Assembly (NCBI RefSeq): GCF_046557615.1
Contig: NZ_JBKIII010000001.1
Location: forward strand, 1,691,481 to 1,755,480
Direction of reading: 5' to 3'
DNA: 64,000 nt
From: Haloferax sp046557615
GTDB lineage: Archaea; Halobacteriota; Halobacteria; Halobacteriales; Haloferacaceae
The notes beneath the pieces were generated by a model. It was not told where the DNA came from. It ran no database searches and saw only the letters and a list, made by a program, of their open reading frames with translations. Shown here in pieces: positions 44,353-52,440 of the stretch; the first letter of the stretch is position 1; every line of letters begins with the position of its first letter. Made by a program: the position numbers and the translations under genes.

Positions 44353-44619
44353 ATGCTCTCCGCGGTCACTCAAGTCGGTCCTGAACTGCCCGCAGCTTTC
44401 CAGTTGGTTGTCCTGCCAATCCCTCTGCTCATCGCTGTCTTCGCACTGGTCATGGCTGTCTTCCCCCGCCGGATGACCCAGTGGCAGATGCGCGGACCCG
44501 ACGGTACCACGCAAATCGAACCGAGCCAGACACGCATCCTCGTGATACGTGTCGGTGGAGTCGTCGTTGCCGCGATTGCTCTGGGCATGGCATTTATGAC
44601 CTCTATGATACTATTCTGA
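44353..44619 (+). CDS. Small membrane protein (88 aa)
   Basis: Read from MLSAVTQVGPELPAAFQLVV, it has two TM helices (LVVLPIPLLIAVFALVMAVF and ILVIRVGGVVVAAIALGMAF) separated by a polar loop rich in Gln, Arg and Thr (RRMTQWQMRGPDGTTQIEP). The longer upstream frame runs through the poly-T tract and is not native. Function unknown. Confidence 0.65.
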   Translation: MLSAVTQVGPELPAAFQLVVLPIPLLIAVFALVMAVFPRRMTQWQMRGPDGTTQIEPSQTRILVIRVGGVVVAAIALGMAFMTSMILF

Positions 44620-44780
44620 GAGAATACACCGAAAAAGAGCTATCTCACCCGCCCAGTTTCGTCTTTTCGCCCATCGAGTACAGCAACTAACGGCAAAAAT
44701 TCTGTCGCGTTGACTAGCTCTCCGTATTCAGCACGATAGCGACGAATGGTCAGCGGGAGGGCTAAATTGTACCCGATTGC

Positions 44781-45428
44781 TTACTCGCAGGTCAGACTCG
44801 CTCGCAGTTCTTCTGGGCCGTTCACGATTTCGTCCGCCAGCGAGAGGTCTAACTCGGCGTTGTGCCCGACGCGGTAGGCGATGGTGTACGCGCCGGAGCG
44901 AACACCCGATTCGATGCCGTTCACCGAGTCTTCGACCACGATGCACTCTTCGGTGTCGTAGCCGAGTTCGCTCGCGGCGTGTTCGTAAATATGCGGCTCG
45001 GGCTTGCCGGGTTCGTCGATGTCGTCGGCCGACAGCACGAGGTCGAGAGGGTCGAGGTCGAAACGTTCGCGCACGACCGAAATCCACGATTGTGGGGCCG
45101 ATGAGACGATTGCGACTTTCTTGTCGTTCTCGCGGAGGGTCGAAAAGAGCGATTCCGCGCCGTCCATCAGGACGACTTTCTCGCCGTAGATGTCCACGGA
45201 GTTCGCCTCGTAGGCCTCGATAAATTCGGGTTTCGAGACGGTCGTTCCGTACTCGGCGTCGAGGTAGTCGTAGATTTCGCGGAAGTTCATCCCCGTAATC
45301 TCCTCGTGGTTGGGGTCGCCCGATTGAATCGCGTCGGCGAAGACCCACTCGTCTTCGAAGGCGTGCCAGTACGGTTCTGAATCGACTAACACACCGTCCA
45401 TGTCGAACAGCACGACCGGTTTGTCCAT
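44781..45428 (-). CDS. HAD-superfamily hydrolase (beta-phosphoglucomutase/phosphatase-like)
   Basis: The 215-aa protein starts MDKPVVLFDMDGVLVDSEPY with the nucleophile motif DMDGV, has a helical cap, VAIVSSAPQSW (motif II), KPEPHIYEHAASELGY and VVEDSVNGIESGVRSGA (motif IV). This is subclass I of the HAD family, near GPH/PGM-type phosphatases. The substrate is unknown. The first 9 residues of the open frame (MVDERDGRD) are excluded on alignment grounds. Confidence 0.88.
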   Translation of the reverse strand: MDKPVVLFDMDGVLVDSEPYWHAFEDEWVFADAIQSGDPNHEEITGMNFREIYDYLDAEYGTTVSKPEFIEAYEANSVDIYGEKVVLMDGAESLFSTLRENDKKVAIVSSAPQSWISVVRERFDLDPLDLVLSADDIDEPGKPEPHIYEHAASELGYDTEECIVVEDSVNGIESGVRSGAYTIAYRVGHNAELDLSLADEIVNGPEELRASLTCE

Positions 45429-45529
45429 GTCTCGGCCGTCGCGCTCATCGACCAAAGGCCTTCGTGAGGCGGCATCACTGATAGACCTTCGCCCGGAGGT
45501 TCAAATCGGAAGGCGAGGCCACGCTCGCC

Positions 45530-46261
45530 ATGGAATCTGTCCGCATCTTCGCCGGGGACTGTACCGTACAGTTCGAAGGCTCACGCGACCGGACCCAACG
45601 TGGACGGGTCGTCGTCGTCGCCAAACCCGACCGAACCGTCCTCGTCCACGACGTTTCGGGCTACCAACCCGTCGCATGGCTCACCCGCGCCGACTCGCTC
45701 ACCGTCGAATCCGGGCCGGGGTCGTTCGGACTCGTCGCTCGCGCAGGCGAGCAAGTGCTGACGGTCGAATCCCACGACGTGACCGGTCGCGCCGAGTATC
45801 CGACGACTGCCGCCGGTGTCCCAGTTGGGTCGCACCCAGACACCGGCGAACCACTGGTTCGAACCGCCGGGTCGGTCGTCGGCCTCGATTCGGGCGTCGA
45901 ATTTCCGCTCCCCGCCGGAAGCGCGGTACTCGACTCGACCTGCGACGACTGTGGTCTCCCGCTCGTTCGTGTCGAACGCGGCGCTGTCTTCGACATCTGT
46001 CTCGACCGGAAGTGCGACCCGCTCGACGAGCGCGTGAAAGACCGATTCGACGGCGAGTGGTCGTGTCCCGACTGCGACTCGCCGCTTCGAATCATCTTCC
46101 GCGGCGGCCGTCTGCTCGCTGGATGCGATTCGTATCCCGAGTGCGAGACTGCCTTCTCGATTCCGTCGGGTGTCGCGGTCGAGACGTGTGAGTGTGGGCT
46201 ACCCGTCTTCGAGACGGCACGAGGACGGCGATGTCTGGATTCGACCTGTGAGTTCGCATGA
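45530..46261 (+). CDS. NucS N-terminal-domain-like protein with topoisomerase-type zinc ribbons
   Basis: The 243-aa protein starts MESVRIFAGDCTVQFEGSRD. Residues 1 to about 70 (RTVLVHDVSGYQPVAWLTRA) match the N-terminal DNA-binding/dimerisation domain of the endonuclease NucS, but the C-terminal nuclease domain is absent. In its place come three C4 zinc ribbons of topoisomerase I type (CDDCGLPLVRV, CPDCDSPLRI, CECGLPVFET). It probably binds nucleic acid. It is followed by endA. Confidence 0.8.
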   Translation: MESVRIFAGDCTVQFEGSRDRTQRGRVVVVAKPDRTVLVHDVSGYQPVAWLTRADSLTVESGPGSFGLVARAGEQVLTVESHDVTGRAEYPTTAAGVPVGSHPDTGEPLVRTAGSVVGLDSGVEFPLPAGSAVLDSTCDDCGLPLVRVERGAVFDICLDRKCDPLDERVKDRFDGEWSCPDCDSPLRIIFRGGRLLAGCDSYPECETAFSIPSGVAVETCECGLPVFETARGRRCLDSTCEFA

Positions 46262-46371
46262 CTGGAGGTCCGCGGCGTCGTCCGTGGTCCCGCCGGTGGC
46301 GACATGGACACCCGCCCATCGCTGCTGCTCGCATCGCAGGCCCTTTGTCTTCGCCCGACGCGGAACTCTGT

Positions 46372-47397
46372 ATGCAAGGACGCCTCGACGACGACATCGT
46401 CCACTTGCCGGGAAACGCCCGGCAGCGTTTCTACGACTCACGAGGCTACGGGAAACCAACCGGCGGCAACGACCTCACCGTCGCGCCGGTGGAGGCCGCA
46501 CACCTCCTCGCCCGTGGTGATATCGACGGCGTAGACAGCATGGGACTGCGCGAACTGCTCGCTCGAACCGGGACGACGCTCGATTTCGTCGTCTACAAAG
46601 ACCTCCGCGACCGGGGTTTCTACCTCTCGCCCGCCCGCGACGACTGGCCGGGTGTGGACAGTGAGCAGGCCGATGGAGCCGATTTCGTCGTCTACCCGCG
46701 CGGAAAAGGACCGTGGGACGACGAGGTCGAACATCGCGTCCGCGTCGTCGGTGAGCGCGAATCCATCGCTGTCGAAGAACTGGGTGACGTCGTCCTCGCT
46801 ATCGTGGACGAAGACGGCGATTTGACCTACTTCGATACGACCGAGTACGAACCGTCGGGGACGGCGACCGAGGACTTCCCGTCCGACCTCGAGGCGCAAC
46901 TCCTCTCGGACCGCGCCCTCCTTTGGTCCGGCATGGACCGCCTCTATCAAGATGGCTTCTTCGGCCAGCGACTCTACGGGCGGAACGCTGACGACGGCCC
47001 GCTCCAACTCTCGTTGCTCGAAGCCGCGTATCTCGCCCGACAGGATGCGGTCGATATCGACGAAGCCGATGTCGTCGCGTGCGGCCACGACGTCGAAGGC
47101 GACCGATTCGACCGTCGATTCGCGGTCTACACCGCCCTCCGTGAACTCGGAACCGTCCCGAAGAGTGGCTTCAAGTTCGGCTCTGATTTCCGTGTCTACA
47201 CCGACTTCGAATCGGTTTCGGACCTCTCGCACTCTGAGTTCCTCGTGCGCGTGGTGACGCCCGACCATACCTTCGTCCCCCGCGACCTGTCGCTGGACGT
47301 GCGTCTCGCCGGCGGTGTCCGCAAACGAATGGTTTTTGCGCTGACCGGCGACAACGAGAAGATAGACTGGCTTTCGGTCAGTCGGCTTACGCCATGA
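46372..47397 (+). CDS. endA: tRNA-splicing endonuclease
   Basis: The 341-aa protein begins MQGRLDDDIVHLPGNARQRF and contains two EndA repeats, the fused form typical of haloarchaea. The C-terminal repeat holds the catalytic set: FKFGSDFRVYTDF (Tyr), LSHSEFLVRVV (His) and GGVRKRMVFAL (Lys). The N-terminal repeat is degenerate. It removes introns from pre-tRNA and pre-rRNA at bulge-helix-bulge sites. The ATG at 46372 is chosen; 38 upstream residues of open frame are Arg/Pro-rich intergenic translation. It overlaps trpS by 4 bp. Confidence 0.92.
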   Translation: MQGRLDDDIVHLPGNARQRFYDSRGYGKPTGGNDLTVAPVEAAHLLARGDIDGVDSMGLRELLARTGTTLDFVVYKDLRDRGFYLSPARDDWPGVDSEQADGADFVVYPRGKGPWDDEVEHRVRVVGERESIAVEELGDVVLAIVDEDGDLTYFDTTEYEPSGTATEDFPSDLEAQLLSDRALLWSGMDRLYQDGFFGQRLYGRNADDGPLQLSLLEAAYLARQDAVDIDEADVVACGHDVEGDRFDRRFAVYTALRELGTVPKSGFKFGSDFRVYTDFESVSDLSHSEFLVRVVTPDHTFVPRDLSLDVRLAGGVRKRMVFALTGDNEKIDWLSVSRLTP

Positions 47398-48983
47398 CAC
47401 GAGACGAACCCGCGGAGCGCATCCGCACCGATGGAGGAACAGCAGAGGGAGCCGATGAAGTCGCTCTCGACCCGTGGGGCTCGTCGACCATCGCCGACTA
47501 CCGGAAACTCTTCGAGGAGTTCGGTATCGAGGAGTTTGACGACGTACTCGACGAGGTACCGAACCCACACTATCTGATGCGCCGCGGCGTCATCTTCGGC
47601 CACCGCGACTACCGTCCCGTCCTCGAAGCCATGCGCGACGGCGACGATTTCGCCGTCCTCTCCGGATTTATGCCGACCGGTGACCCGCACATCGGCCACA
47701 AACTCGTCTTCGACGAAATCATCTGGCACCAACAGCAGGGTGGCGACGCCTACGGCCTCATCGCCGACATGGAAGCCCACTCCGCTCGCGGCATCTCGTG
47801 GGACGAAATCAACGAACACAGCCGCGATTATCTCTTGTCGCTCATCGCGCTCGGCTTCGACACCGACGAGGGCGAACTCTACCGGCAGTCGGACAACGAC
47901 CGACTCCAGCGTCTCGCCTTCGAACTCGGCGGGAAGGCGAACTATTCGGAGTTCCAAGCAATCTACGGCTTCGACGGCGAGACCAACATCTCGCACATGC
48001 AGTCGGTCGTCACGCAGATGGCCGACATCCTCTACCCGCAACTCGACGACCCGATGCCGACTGTCATCCCGGTCGGCCCCGACCAAGACCCCCACGTTCG
48101 ATTCGCCCGCGACCTCTCCGAACGGATGCGCTTTTTCAAGGTGACCGAGGCGTTCGCCTCGTTCGAACTGGACGACACCGAGCGACCGGTCGTCGCCGCG
48201 GCCTACGACGCCCGCGACGAGTACGCCGAAGACGCCGACATGCCGCGCTGTGGCGAAGCCGCAGAGTGGCTCGCCGACGCTAACCTCGACGCCGAGGGCA
48301 TCCTCGTCGCCGACTCCGTCCGCGACAGTGCAGTCACGAAACTCGAAAACGCGGGCATGGAACCGCTCCGCCCACGGATTCGGTTCTTCGCCCGCCAAGC
48401 CACCGACGAGGCGTTCGAAGCACTCATCGAGGAAGTCGAGGGCGAAAAACGCCGCTACGACCAGCACATCGACGCCTTCGACATGGACGCTGGCGATGCC
48501 GAAGAACTCGCCCGCGAAGTCGAAGCCCATCACGGCGGCTACGGATTTATCGCCCCGTCTTCGACGTATCATCGCTTCATGACCGGCCTCACCGGCGGCA
48601 AGATGTCCTCGTCGATTCCAGCGAGTCACATCTCGCTTCTCGACGACCCTGAGGACGGCTACAACAAGGTCAAATCCGCGACCACCGGCGGCCGCGACAC
48701 GGCCGACGAACAGCGCGAACTCGGCGGCGAGGCCGACAAATGCCCGGTCTACGAACTCTACGCCTACTTGCTCACGGGCGACGACGACGAGTTCGCCAAG
48801 AAAGTTTACGACGAGTGTGTCGGCGGCGAGCGTCTCTGCGGTGGCTGTAAAGAAGAGGCCGCGACACTGATGCGCGAGTTCCTCGAAGACCACCAGGAGA
48901 AACGCGAAGAAGCAGAAGAACTCCTCGACTCGCTCGATATCGACCTCGAATCGGAGCGACGAGGGGTTGCAGCCGAACATTAG
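47394..48983 (+). CDS. trpS: Tryptophanyl-tRNA synthetase
   Basis: The 529-aa class I synthetase has the HIGH motif in GFMPTGDPHIGHK (HIGH at 99-102), VIPVGPDQDPH for tRNA/ATP contacts, and KMSKS-type GGKMSSSIPAS. The C-terminal region has YDECVGGERLCGGCKEEA. The size and motifs fit the archaeal/eukaryotic TrpRS group. It is translationally coupled to endA (ATGA overlap), linking tRNA splicing and charging; in haloarchaea tRNA-Trp itself carries an intron. Confidence 0.95.
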   Translation: MTRDEPAERIRTDGGTAEGADEVALDPWGSSTIADYRKLFEEFGIEEFDDVLDEVPNPHYLMRRGVIFGHRDYRPVLEAMRDGDDFAVLSGFMPTGDPHIGHKLVFDEIIWHQQQGGDAYGLIADMEAHSARGISWDEINEHSRDYLLSLIALGFDTDEGELYRQSDNDRLQRLAFELGGKANYSEFQAIYGFDGETNISHMQSVVTQMADILYPQLDDPMPTVIPVGPDQDPHVRFARDLSERMRFFKVTEAFASFELDDTERPVVAAAYDARDEYAEDADMPRCGEAAEWLADANLDAEGILVADSVRDSAVTKLENAGMEPLRPRIRFFARQATDEAFEALIEEVEGEKRRYDQHIDAFDMDAGDAEELAREVEAHHGGYGFIAPSSTYHRFMTGLTGGKMSSSIPASHISLLDDPEDGYNKVKSATTGGRDTADEQRELGGEADKCPVYELYAYLLTGDDDEFAKKVYDECVGGERLCGGCKEEAATLMREFLEDHQEKREEAEELLDSLDIDLESERRGVAAEH

Positions 48984-49089
48984 TGAGGCGGCGGTTCGTC
49001 GCGCCTGAAAGGTGCGACAGCGTTTCACCGCGCGAAGCGAGGTGAATAGCGGCGGACCACTAACCGCGCAATCGTTTGTTCTCTGGTTT

Positions 49090-49149
49090 GGCTCTGTTGA
49101 AGCCCTCTCGGTCGGTGGCAGTTTGTCGAAGCCTGATGAATACAGAGCG
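49090..49149. repeat. Short inverted repeat resembling IS6-family termini
   Basis: GGCTCTGTTGAA (49090-49101) resembles IS6-family ends; GCTCTGT (49091-49097) and ACAGAGC (49142-49148) are exact complements 44 bp apart. The 203-bp gap here has no gene. It could be a MITE-like relic or simply a hairpin downstream of trpS. Confidence 0.3.
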
Positions 49150-49186
49150 AAAATTCAGTAGGTTGAATCTCTAACTGAGGCAGGAC

Positions 49187-49534
49187 CTACCACGGAAGAA
49201 TCCGTCTCCACCATGATTTCTTTTCTGTCCCCACATCTTGGTCCACGTTTTCTGCATACTGTATCGACCCATCGATAGCCACATCTGGACTGCTGTCGGT
49301 CTTTTGATGTTTGCTCTCAGGAATGTGCCCGGGAAAATCTCTCGCCGAGAGGTCCATCGGCTTTGGGCCACGTCCCTTGGGGGATTCATCGTCATCGAGT
49401 CGTTCACCTGTACATCTATGATTCTCCGGGAGACGATGTGCTTCACAGACTAAATTACCACAATATGCACACCGATACGGTGGCCCGTTCTTGTTGGTTG
49501 GGGTCCCGCAGACGTGACAATTCACCATGTTCAT
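49187..49534 (-). CDS. AN1-type zinc-finger protein
   Basis: The 115-aa protein begins MNMVNCHVCGTPTNKNGPPY and has the AN1 pattern CxxC...CAYC...CEAH...HRC within the first 42 residues. The rest is a disordered polar region ending in an aromatic cluster (KKSWWRRILPW). AN1 fingers bind ubiquitin-like proteins or protein partners in eukaryotes; in haloarchaea the role is unknown. A TATA-like TTGATATT about 25 nt upstream supports the ATG at 49534. Confidence 0.8.
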   Translation of the reverse strand: MNMVNCHVCGTPTNKNGPPYRCAYCGNLVCEAHRLPENHRCTGERLDDDESPKGRGPKPMDLSARDFPGHIPESKHQKTDSSPDVAIDGSIQYAENVDQDVGTEKKSWWRRILPW

Positions 49535-49596
49535 TTTCAGATAATTTCCGGAGACAATATCAAACCCTCCCCAGTCGGGTGTAAATGCCTTCTACG

Positions 49597-50616
49597 CTAC
49601 AACCCAACGTCTTCGCCGACGTTCCGCTCTCTCGCTTTTTCGTAGAGATACTGGGCAGTCGCCGCATCCAGCACCGCCGAGCCAACGCTTTCGACGACCA
49701 GAATTTCGTCGTCAGACTCGCGTCCAGCGTCACCTTCGAACACGTCTGAGAGTGGCGTGAGGTCGGATTCGGACAAATTGGACTCTCGAATATCACCGAT
49801 GTCTGCGACTTCTTCTGGCACGTCGGCGAACACTTGACTGGCTCGCTCGAACGTCGTGGCATCGAGTTCCTGCATCTCGGCGGTGTAGGCACCGACTGCG
49901 ACGACGAGCGTGCCAGCTTCGAGCAATTCGCCCGCAAACACGGGGTCCGCGCTGGTGGTCGCGCTTACGACGACGTTCGCTTCCGAGACTGCTTTTTCCG
50001 CTGAATCGACTGCCTCTGCGGGGATTCCTTCTGCTCGGAGGTCGGCCGCACAGTCTTCGCGGGAGTCGCTCGGCGAGTAGATGCGCACGGCTTCGAGGTC
50101 AGAGATGGCGGCGATAGCGCGGGTTTGCCAGCGTGCTTGCGTTCCCGCGCCGAGGACGCCGAGTCGAGTCGAGTCTGCGGCGAGATACTCGGCGGCCAGT
50201 CCCCCGATACACCCGGTTCGGGCGCTCGTAATCGTCGTTCCGTCGAGGAGTGCGAGTGGGAGGCCAGTCGTCGCGTCGGTCAAGACGACCTGTGCGTTGA
50301 CCGTCGGCAGGAAGTGGTCGGTGTTTCCCGGGTGGACGGCAGCGAGTTTGGTGGCGTACACGTCGCGGCCGTGGATGTACGCGGGCATGGTGAGGGCGGT
50401 TCCGAGCGGTGAGGATTTTTCGGACTCGCCATCTGGATTCACCTCGTTGATTCCATCGTGAACCCTGTCAACGTTGATACCGACCGGGAAGTGGGGTCTC
50501 GGCGGTCGTTCGACCTCGCCGCGTCCCTGTTTGATGAATGCCTCTTCGACGACTGGGAAGAGTTCTGGAAGCGAGAGAAGACTGCGAATAACGTCCGTAG
50601 AGAGAATTCGGACCAT
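49597..50616 (-). CDS. Ornithine cyclodeaminase / mu-crystallin family dehydrogenase
   Basis: The 339-aa protein read from MVRILSTDVIRSLLSLPELF has ATKLAAVHPGN near the active site, LPLALLDGTTITSARTGCIG and the NAD(P) loop GVLGAGTQARWQTRAI. The family includes ornithine cyclodeaminase, alanine dehydrogenase (archaeal) and ketimine reductases; the exact substrate is open. The gene is divergent from a D-amino-acid-oxidase-type flavoprotein with a palindrome between them, suggesting joint control of amino-acid catabolism. Confidence 0.88.
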   Translation of the reverse strand: MVRILSTDVIRSLLSLPELFPVVEEAFIKQGRGEVERPPRPHFPVGINVDRVHDGINEVNPDGESEKSSPLGTALTMPAYIHGRDVYATKLAAVHPGNTDHFLPTVNAQVVLTDATTGLPLALLDGTTITSARTGCIGGLAAEYLAADSTRLGVLGAGTQARWQTRAIAAISDLEAVRIYSPSDSREDCAADLRAEGIPAEAVDSAEKAVSEANVVVSATTSADPVFAGELLEAGTLVVAVGAYTAEMQELDATTFERASQVFADVPEEVADIGDIRESNLSESDLTPLSDVFEGDAGRESDDEILVVESVGSAVLDAATAQYLYEKARERNVGEDVGL

Positions 50617-50651
50617 ACAGCGACTACTCACCGGGGTCTGGTGAACGTTTC

Positions 50652-50680
50652 GTGCCGTGGTGCCACGGCACACATATATC
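50652..50680 (+). promoter_or_regulatory. Perfect 20-bp palindrome abutting a TATA box (operator candidate)
   Basis: GTGCCGTGG-TG-CCACGGCAC (50652-50671) is a perfect inverted repeat with 9-bp arms. Next to it is ACATATATC (50672-50680), about 27 nt from the ATG of the FAD oxidoreductase gene. A regulator bound here would cover the BRE and block transcription factor B. Confidence 0.7.
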
Positions 50681-50703
50681 GCTGGCCTGAATCTACATCG
50701 ACC

Positions 50704-51849
50704 ATGCACGTCCTCATCGTCGGTGGTGGCGTCGTTGGCCTCGCGTGTGCCCACGCGCTCTGTGACCGCGGCGTCCACGTCACCGTCTGCGAGGCAGGCA
50801 CGCTCGGCGCTGGAAGCACTGGCCGCGCCGCTGGCGGCATCCGAACCCAGTTTTCGACCCGCGTGAACGTCGAACTCTCGCTGGCGAGCATTCCCGTCTG
50901 GGACTCTTTCGAACACGCATTCGGCGTCGATATCGACTACCGAAAGACGGGTTATCTCTTCGTCGCCCGACGTGAGGAAACCGCCGCGACCTTCCGCGAC
51001 AACGTGTCGATGCAGAACGACGCAGGGGCACAGAGCGAACTCCTCTCGCCGGAAGAGGCGAAAATTCACCTCCCCGAACTTCGCGCCGAGCAGTTCGTCG
51101 CGGCGACGTACTCGCCGCTGGATGGTATCGCCGACCCACACTCTGCAGTGCAAGGATTCGCCGAGGCAGTCCGGAGCGTGGGTGGCGATATCCGGACGAA
51201 GACTCCGGTGACAGGACTCTCACGCGACGGCGACATGTGGGTAGTCGAAACGCCCGACGAGACGCTCAAAGCCAACTACGTCGTCAACGCCGCGGGTGCG
51301 TGGTCACGGGACGTCGGCGCGCTCGCCGGTCTCGAACTCCCGATTGCGCCCCGTCGTCGCCAAGCGGCCGTCGTCGAACCCGAACGCCCCCTTCCGGCCG
51401 ATGCGCCGCTCACTATCGACCTCGATACGGGGTCGTACTTCCGCCCGGAGCGCGACGAGACGGCACTCGTCGGTGGGCACTTCTCGGCGAACGACCCGGA
51501 CGTAGACCCCGAGCGATTCGACCAGTCGATGGACATCGAGTGGGCCGTCGAAGCGACCGAACGAGCCGACGACTGCGCGGGCTACTTCGGCCCGGAGACG
51601 AGAATCAGAAACGGCTGGGCGGGGTTGTACGCGGTCACGCCCGACCACCACGCAATCGTAGACGAAACTGCACCGGGATTCGTCGTCGCCGCTGGCTTCT
51701 CGGGTCACGGCTTCCAACACGCACCAGCGACCGGGCACGCCGTGGCTGACCTGTGTCTCGGCGAGGATACGGGGTCGGTCGATGTCTCGTCGCTCTCGGC
51801 CGACCGCTTCGAGTCGGGCGCGACGCTGACAGAACAGAACGTCGCCTGA
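50704..51849 (+). CDS. FAD-dependent oxidoreductase (DAO/glycine-sarcosine-oxidase family)
   Basis: The 381-aa protein starts MHVLIVGGGVVGLACAHALC with the GxGxxG FAD site. The DAO-family motif GAGSTGRAAGGIRTQF follows and the C-terminal flavin contact is FVVAAGFSGHGFQHAPATGH. It oxidises an amine or amino acid (proline, sarcosine, D-amino acid are possible). The long upstream frame is the antisense of the cyclodeaminase gene and is not used. A leaderless promoter and operator-like palindrome lie immediately upstream. Confidence 0.9.
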   Translation: MHVLIVGGGVVGLACAHALCDRGVHVTVCEAGTLGAGSTGRAAGGIRTQFSTRVNVELSLASIPVWDSFEHAFGVDIDYRKTGYLFVARREETAATFRDNVSMQNDAGAQSELLSPEEAKIHLPELRAEQFVAATYSPLDGIADPHSAVQGFAEAVRSVGGDIRTKTPVTGLSRDGDMWVVETPDETLKANYVVNAAGAWSRDVGALAGLELPIAPRRRQAAVVEPERPLPADAPLTIDLDTGSYFRPERDETALVGGHFSANDPDVDPERFDQSMDIEWAVEATERADDCAGYFGPETRIRNGWAGLYAVTPDHHAIVDETAPGFVVAAGFSGHGFQHAPATGHAVADLCLGEDTGSVDVSSLSADRFESGATLTEQNVA

Positions 51850-51868
51850 GAACAGACGAGCGCGCCGC

Positions 51869-52135
51869 TCAGGTACTCATGTTCACGACGGTTCGAAGCT
51901 CGCCGCAGACGCGCTTCGGGTCGGCAACATCCTTCGAGGAGAGTACTCGATAGCCTTCGTCTTCCTCGACGACGCGATAGGTCGTCGTGCCGTCGTCAAA
52001 TTCGTACGGATGTGAAGTTCTGACGACGAACGCGTCGATGTCGTCCCTGTCGTCCGGGCGGTGTGGCGGTTTGACGATGAGCGAGGCCTCTTCCCCGATT
52101 TCGAGCGCGTCGAGTGCGTGCCGGAGGGCGTTCAT
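51869..52135 (-). CDS. Small conserved haloarchaeal protein (88 aa)
   Basis: The protein MNALRHALDALEIGEEASLI is acidic and beta-rich in appearance (YEFDDGTTTYRVVEEDEGYR). It lies between the oxidoreductase and the divergent pheST leader. No domain is recognised. Confidence 0.7.
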   Translation of the reverse strand: MNALRHALDALEIGEEASLIVKPPHRPDDRDDIDAFVVRTSHPYEFDDGTTTYRVVEEDEGYRVLSSKDVADPKRVCGELRTVVNMST

Positions 52136-52197
52136 TCGTGAGTGGTCGCATTGCTCTCACTAGACGTTTTCTGCCGAATTCGTGCGAGAGACGCGCA

Positions 52198-52230
52198 ACG
52201 CTTTTACTTGCAACCCACAATCGCTCCCCT
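52198..52230 (+). promoter_or_regulatory. pheST leader promoter
   Basis: GCTTTTACTT at about 52199-52209 is a haloarchaeal TATA-type box about 26 nt before the ATG of the leader ORF at 52231, implying a leaderless start of transcription at or near that ATG. pheS itself has no such box within 130 bp of its own start. Confidence 0.65.
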
Positions 52231-52311
52231 ATGGCAACCGAACCCACTTGCCGGACGCGCGTGAGCGAACCGACCACCGACGGGTTCGGCTTCTTCTTTC
52301 TGACCGCCTGA
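52231..52311 (+). CDS. Phe-rich leader peptide ORF upstream of pheST
   Basis: The 26-codon ORF reads MATEPTCRTRVSEPTTDG followed by FGFFFLTA. Four of residues 19-23 are Phe, directly before the stop, and the ORF starts a leaderless transcript that continues into the phenylalanyl-tRNA synthetase genes. The layout parallels PheM, the leader peptide of the E. coli pheST operon. Stalling at Phe codons when Phe-tRNA is scarce would alter folding of the following hairpins. The peptide and its promoter are visible in the sequence; the regulatory role is inference. Confidence 0.7.
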   Translation: MATEPTCRTRVSEPTTDGFGFFFLTA

Positions 52312-52390
52312 GGTCGGCGGACTCCACCCGAGCGTGACCACGCTCGGTGGACGAAACCGACCCATTCGGTCACACTCGCCGCACGGCGAG
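52302..52390 (+). promoter_or_regulatory. Putative attenuator: alternative hairpins between leader ORF and pheS
   Basis: Hairpin 1 (CCGCC 52304-52308 / GGCGG 52316-52320) spans the leader stop codon. Hairpin 2 (CGAGCGT / ACGCTCG, 52329-52346, extended by CCAC/GTGG) is very stable. Hairpin 3 is ACCGA/TCGGT (52356-52370) and hairpin 4 is CTCGCC/GGCGAG (52375-52390). GGTCGG (52312-52317) can instead pair with CCGACC (52357-52362), which excludes hairpins 1 and 3. No U-run follows, so control of translation or processing is as likely as transcription termination. Confidence 0.55.
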
Positions 52391-52440
52391 CCTTCGAAAC
52401 TGCTAACCGACTACCAGACGGCTCACACGACAACAATCAG

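Noticed and set aside
47196..49028. 610-codon minus-strand open frame opposite endA/trpS
   Set aside because: No recognisable domain and antisense to two confirmed genes.
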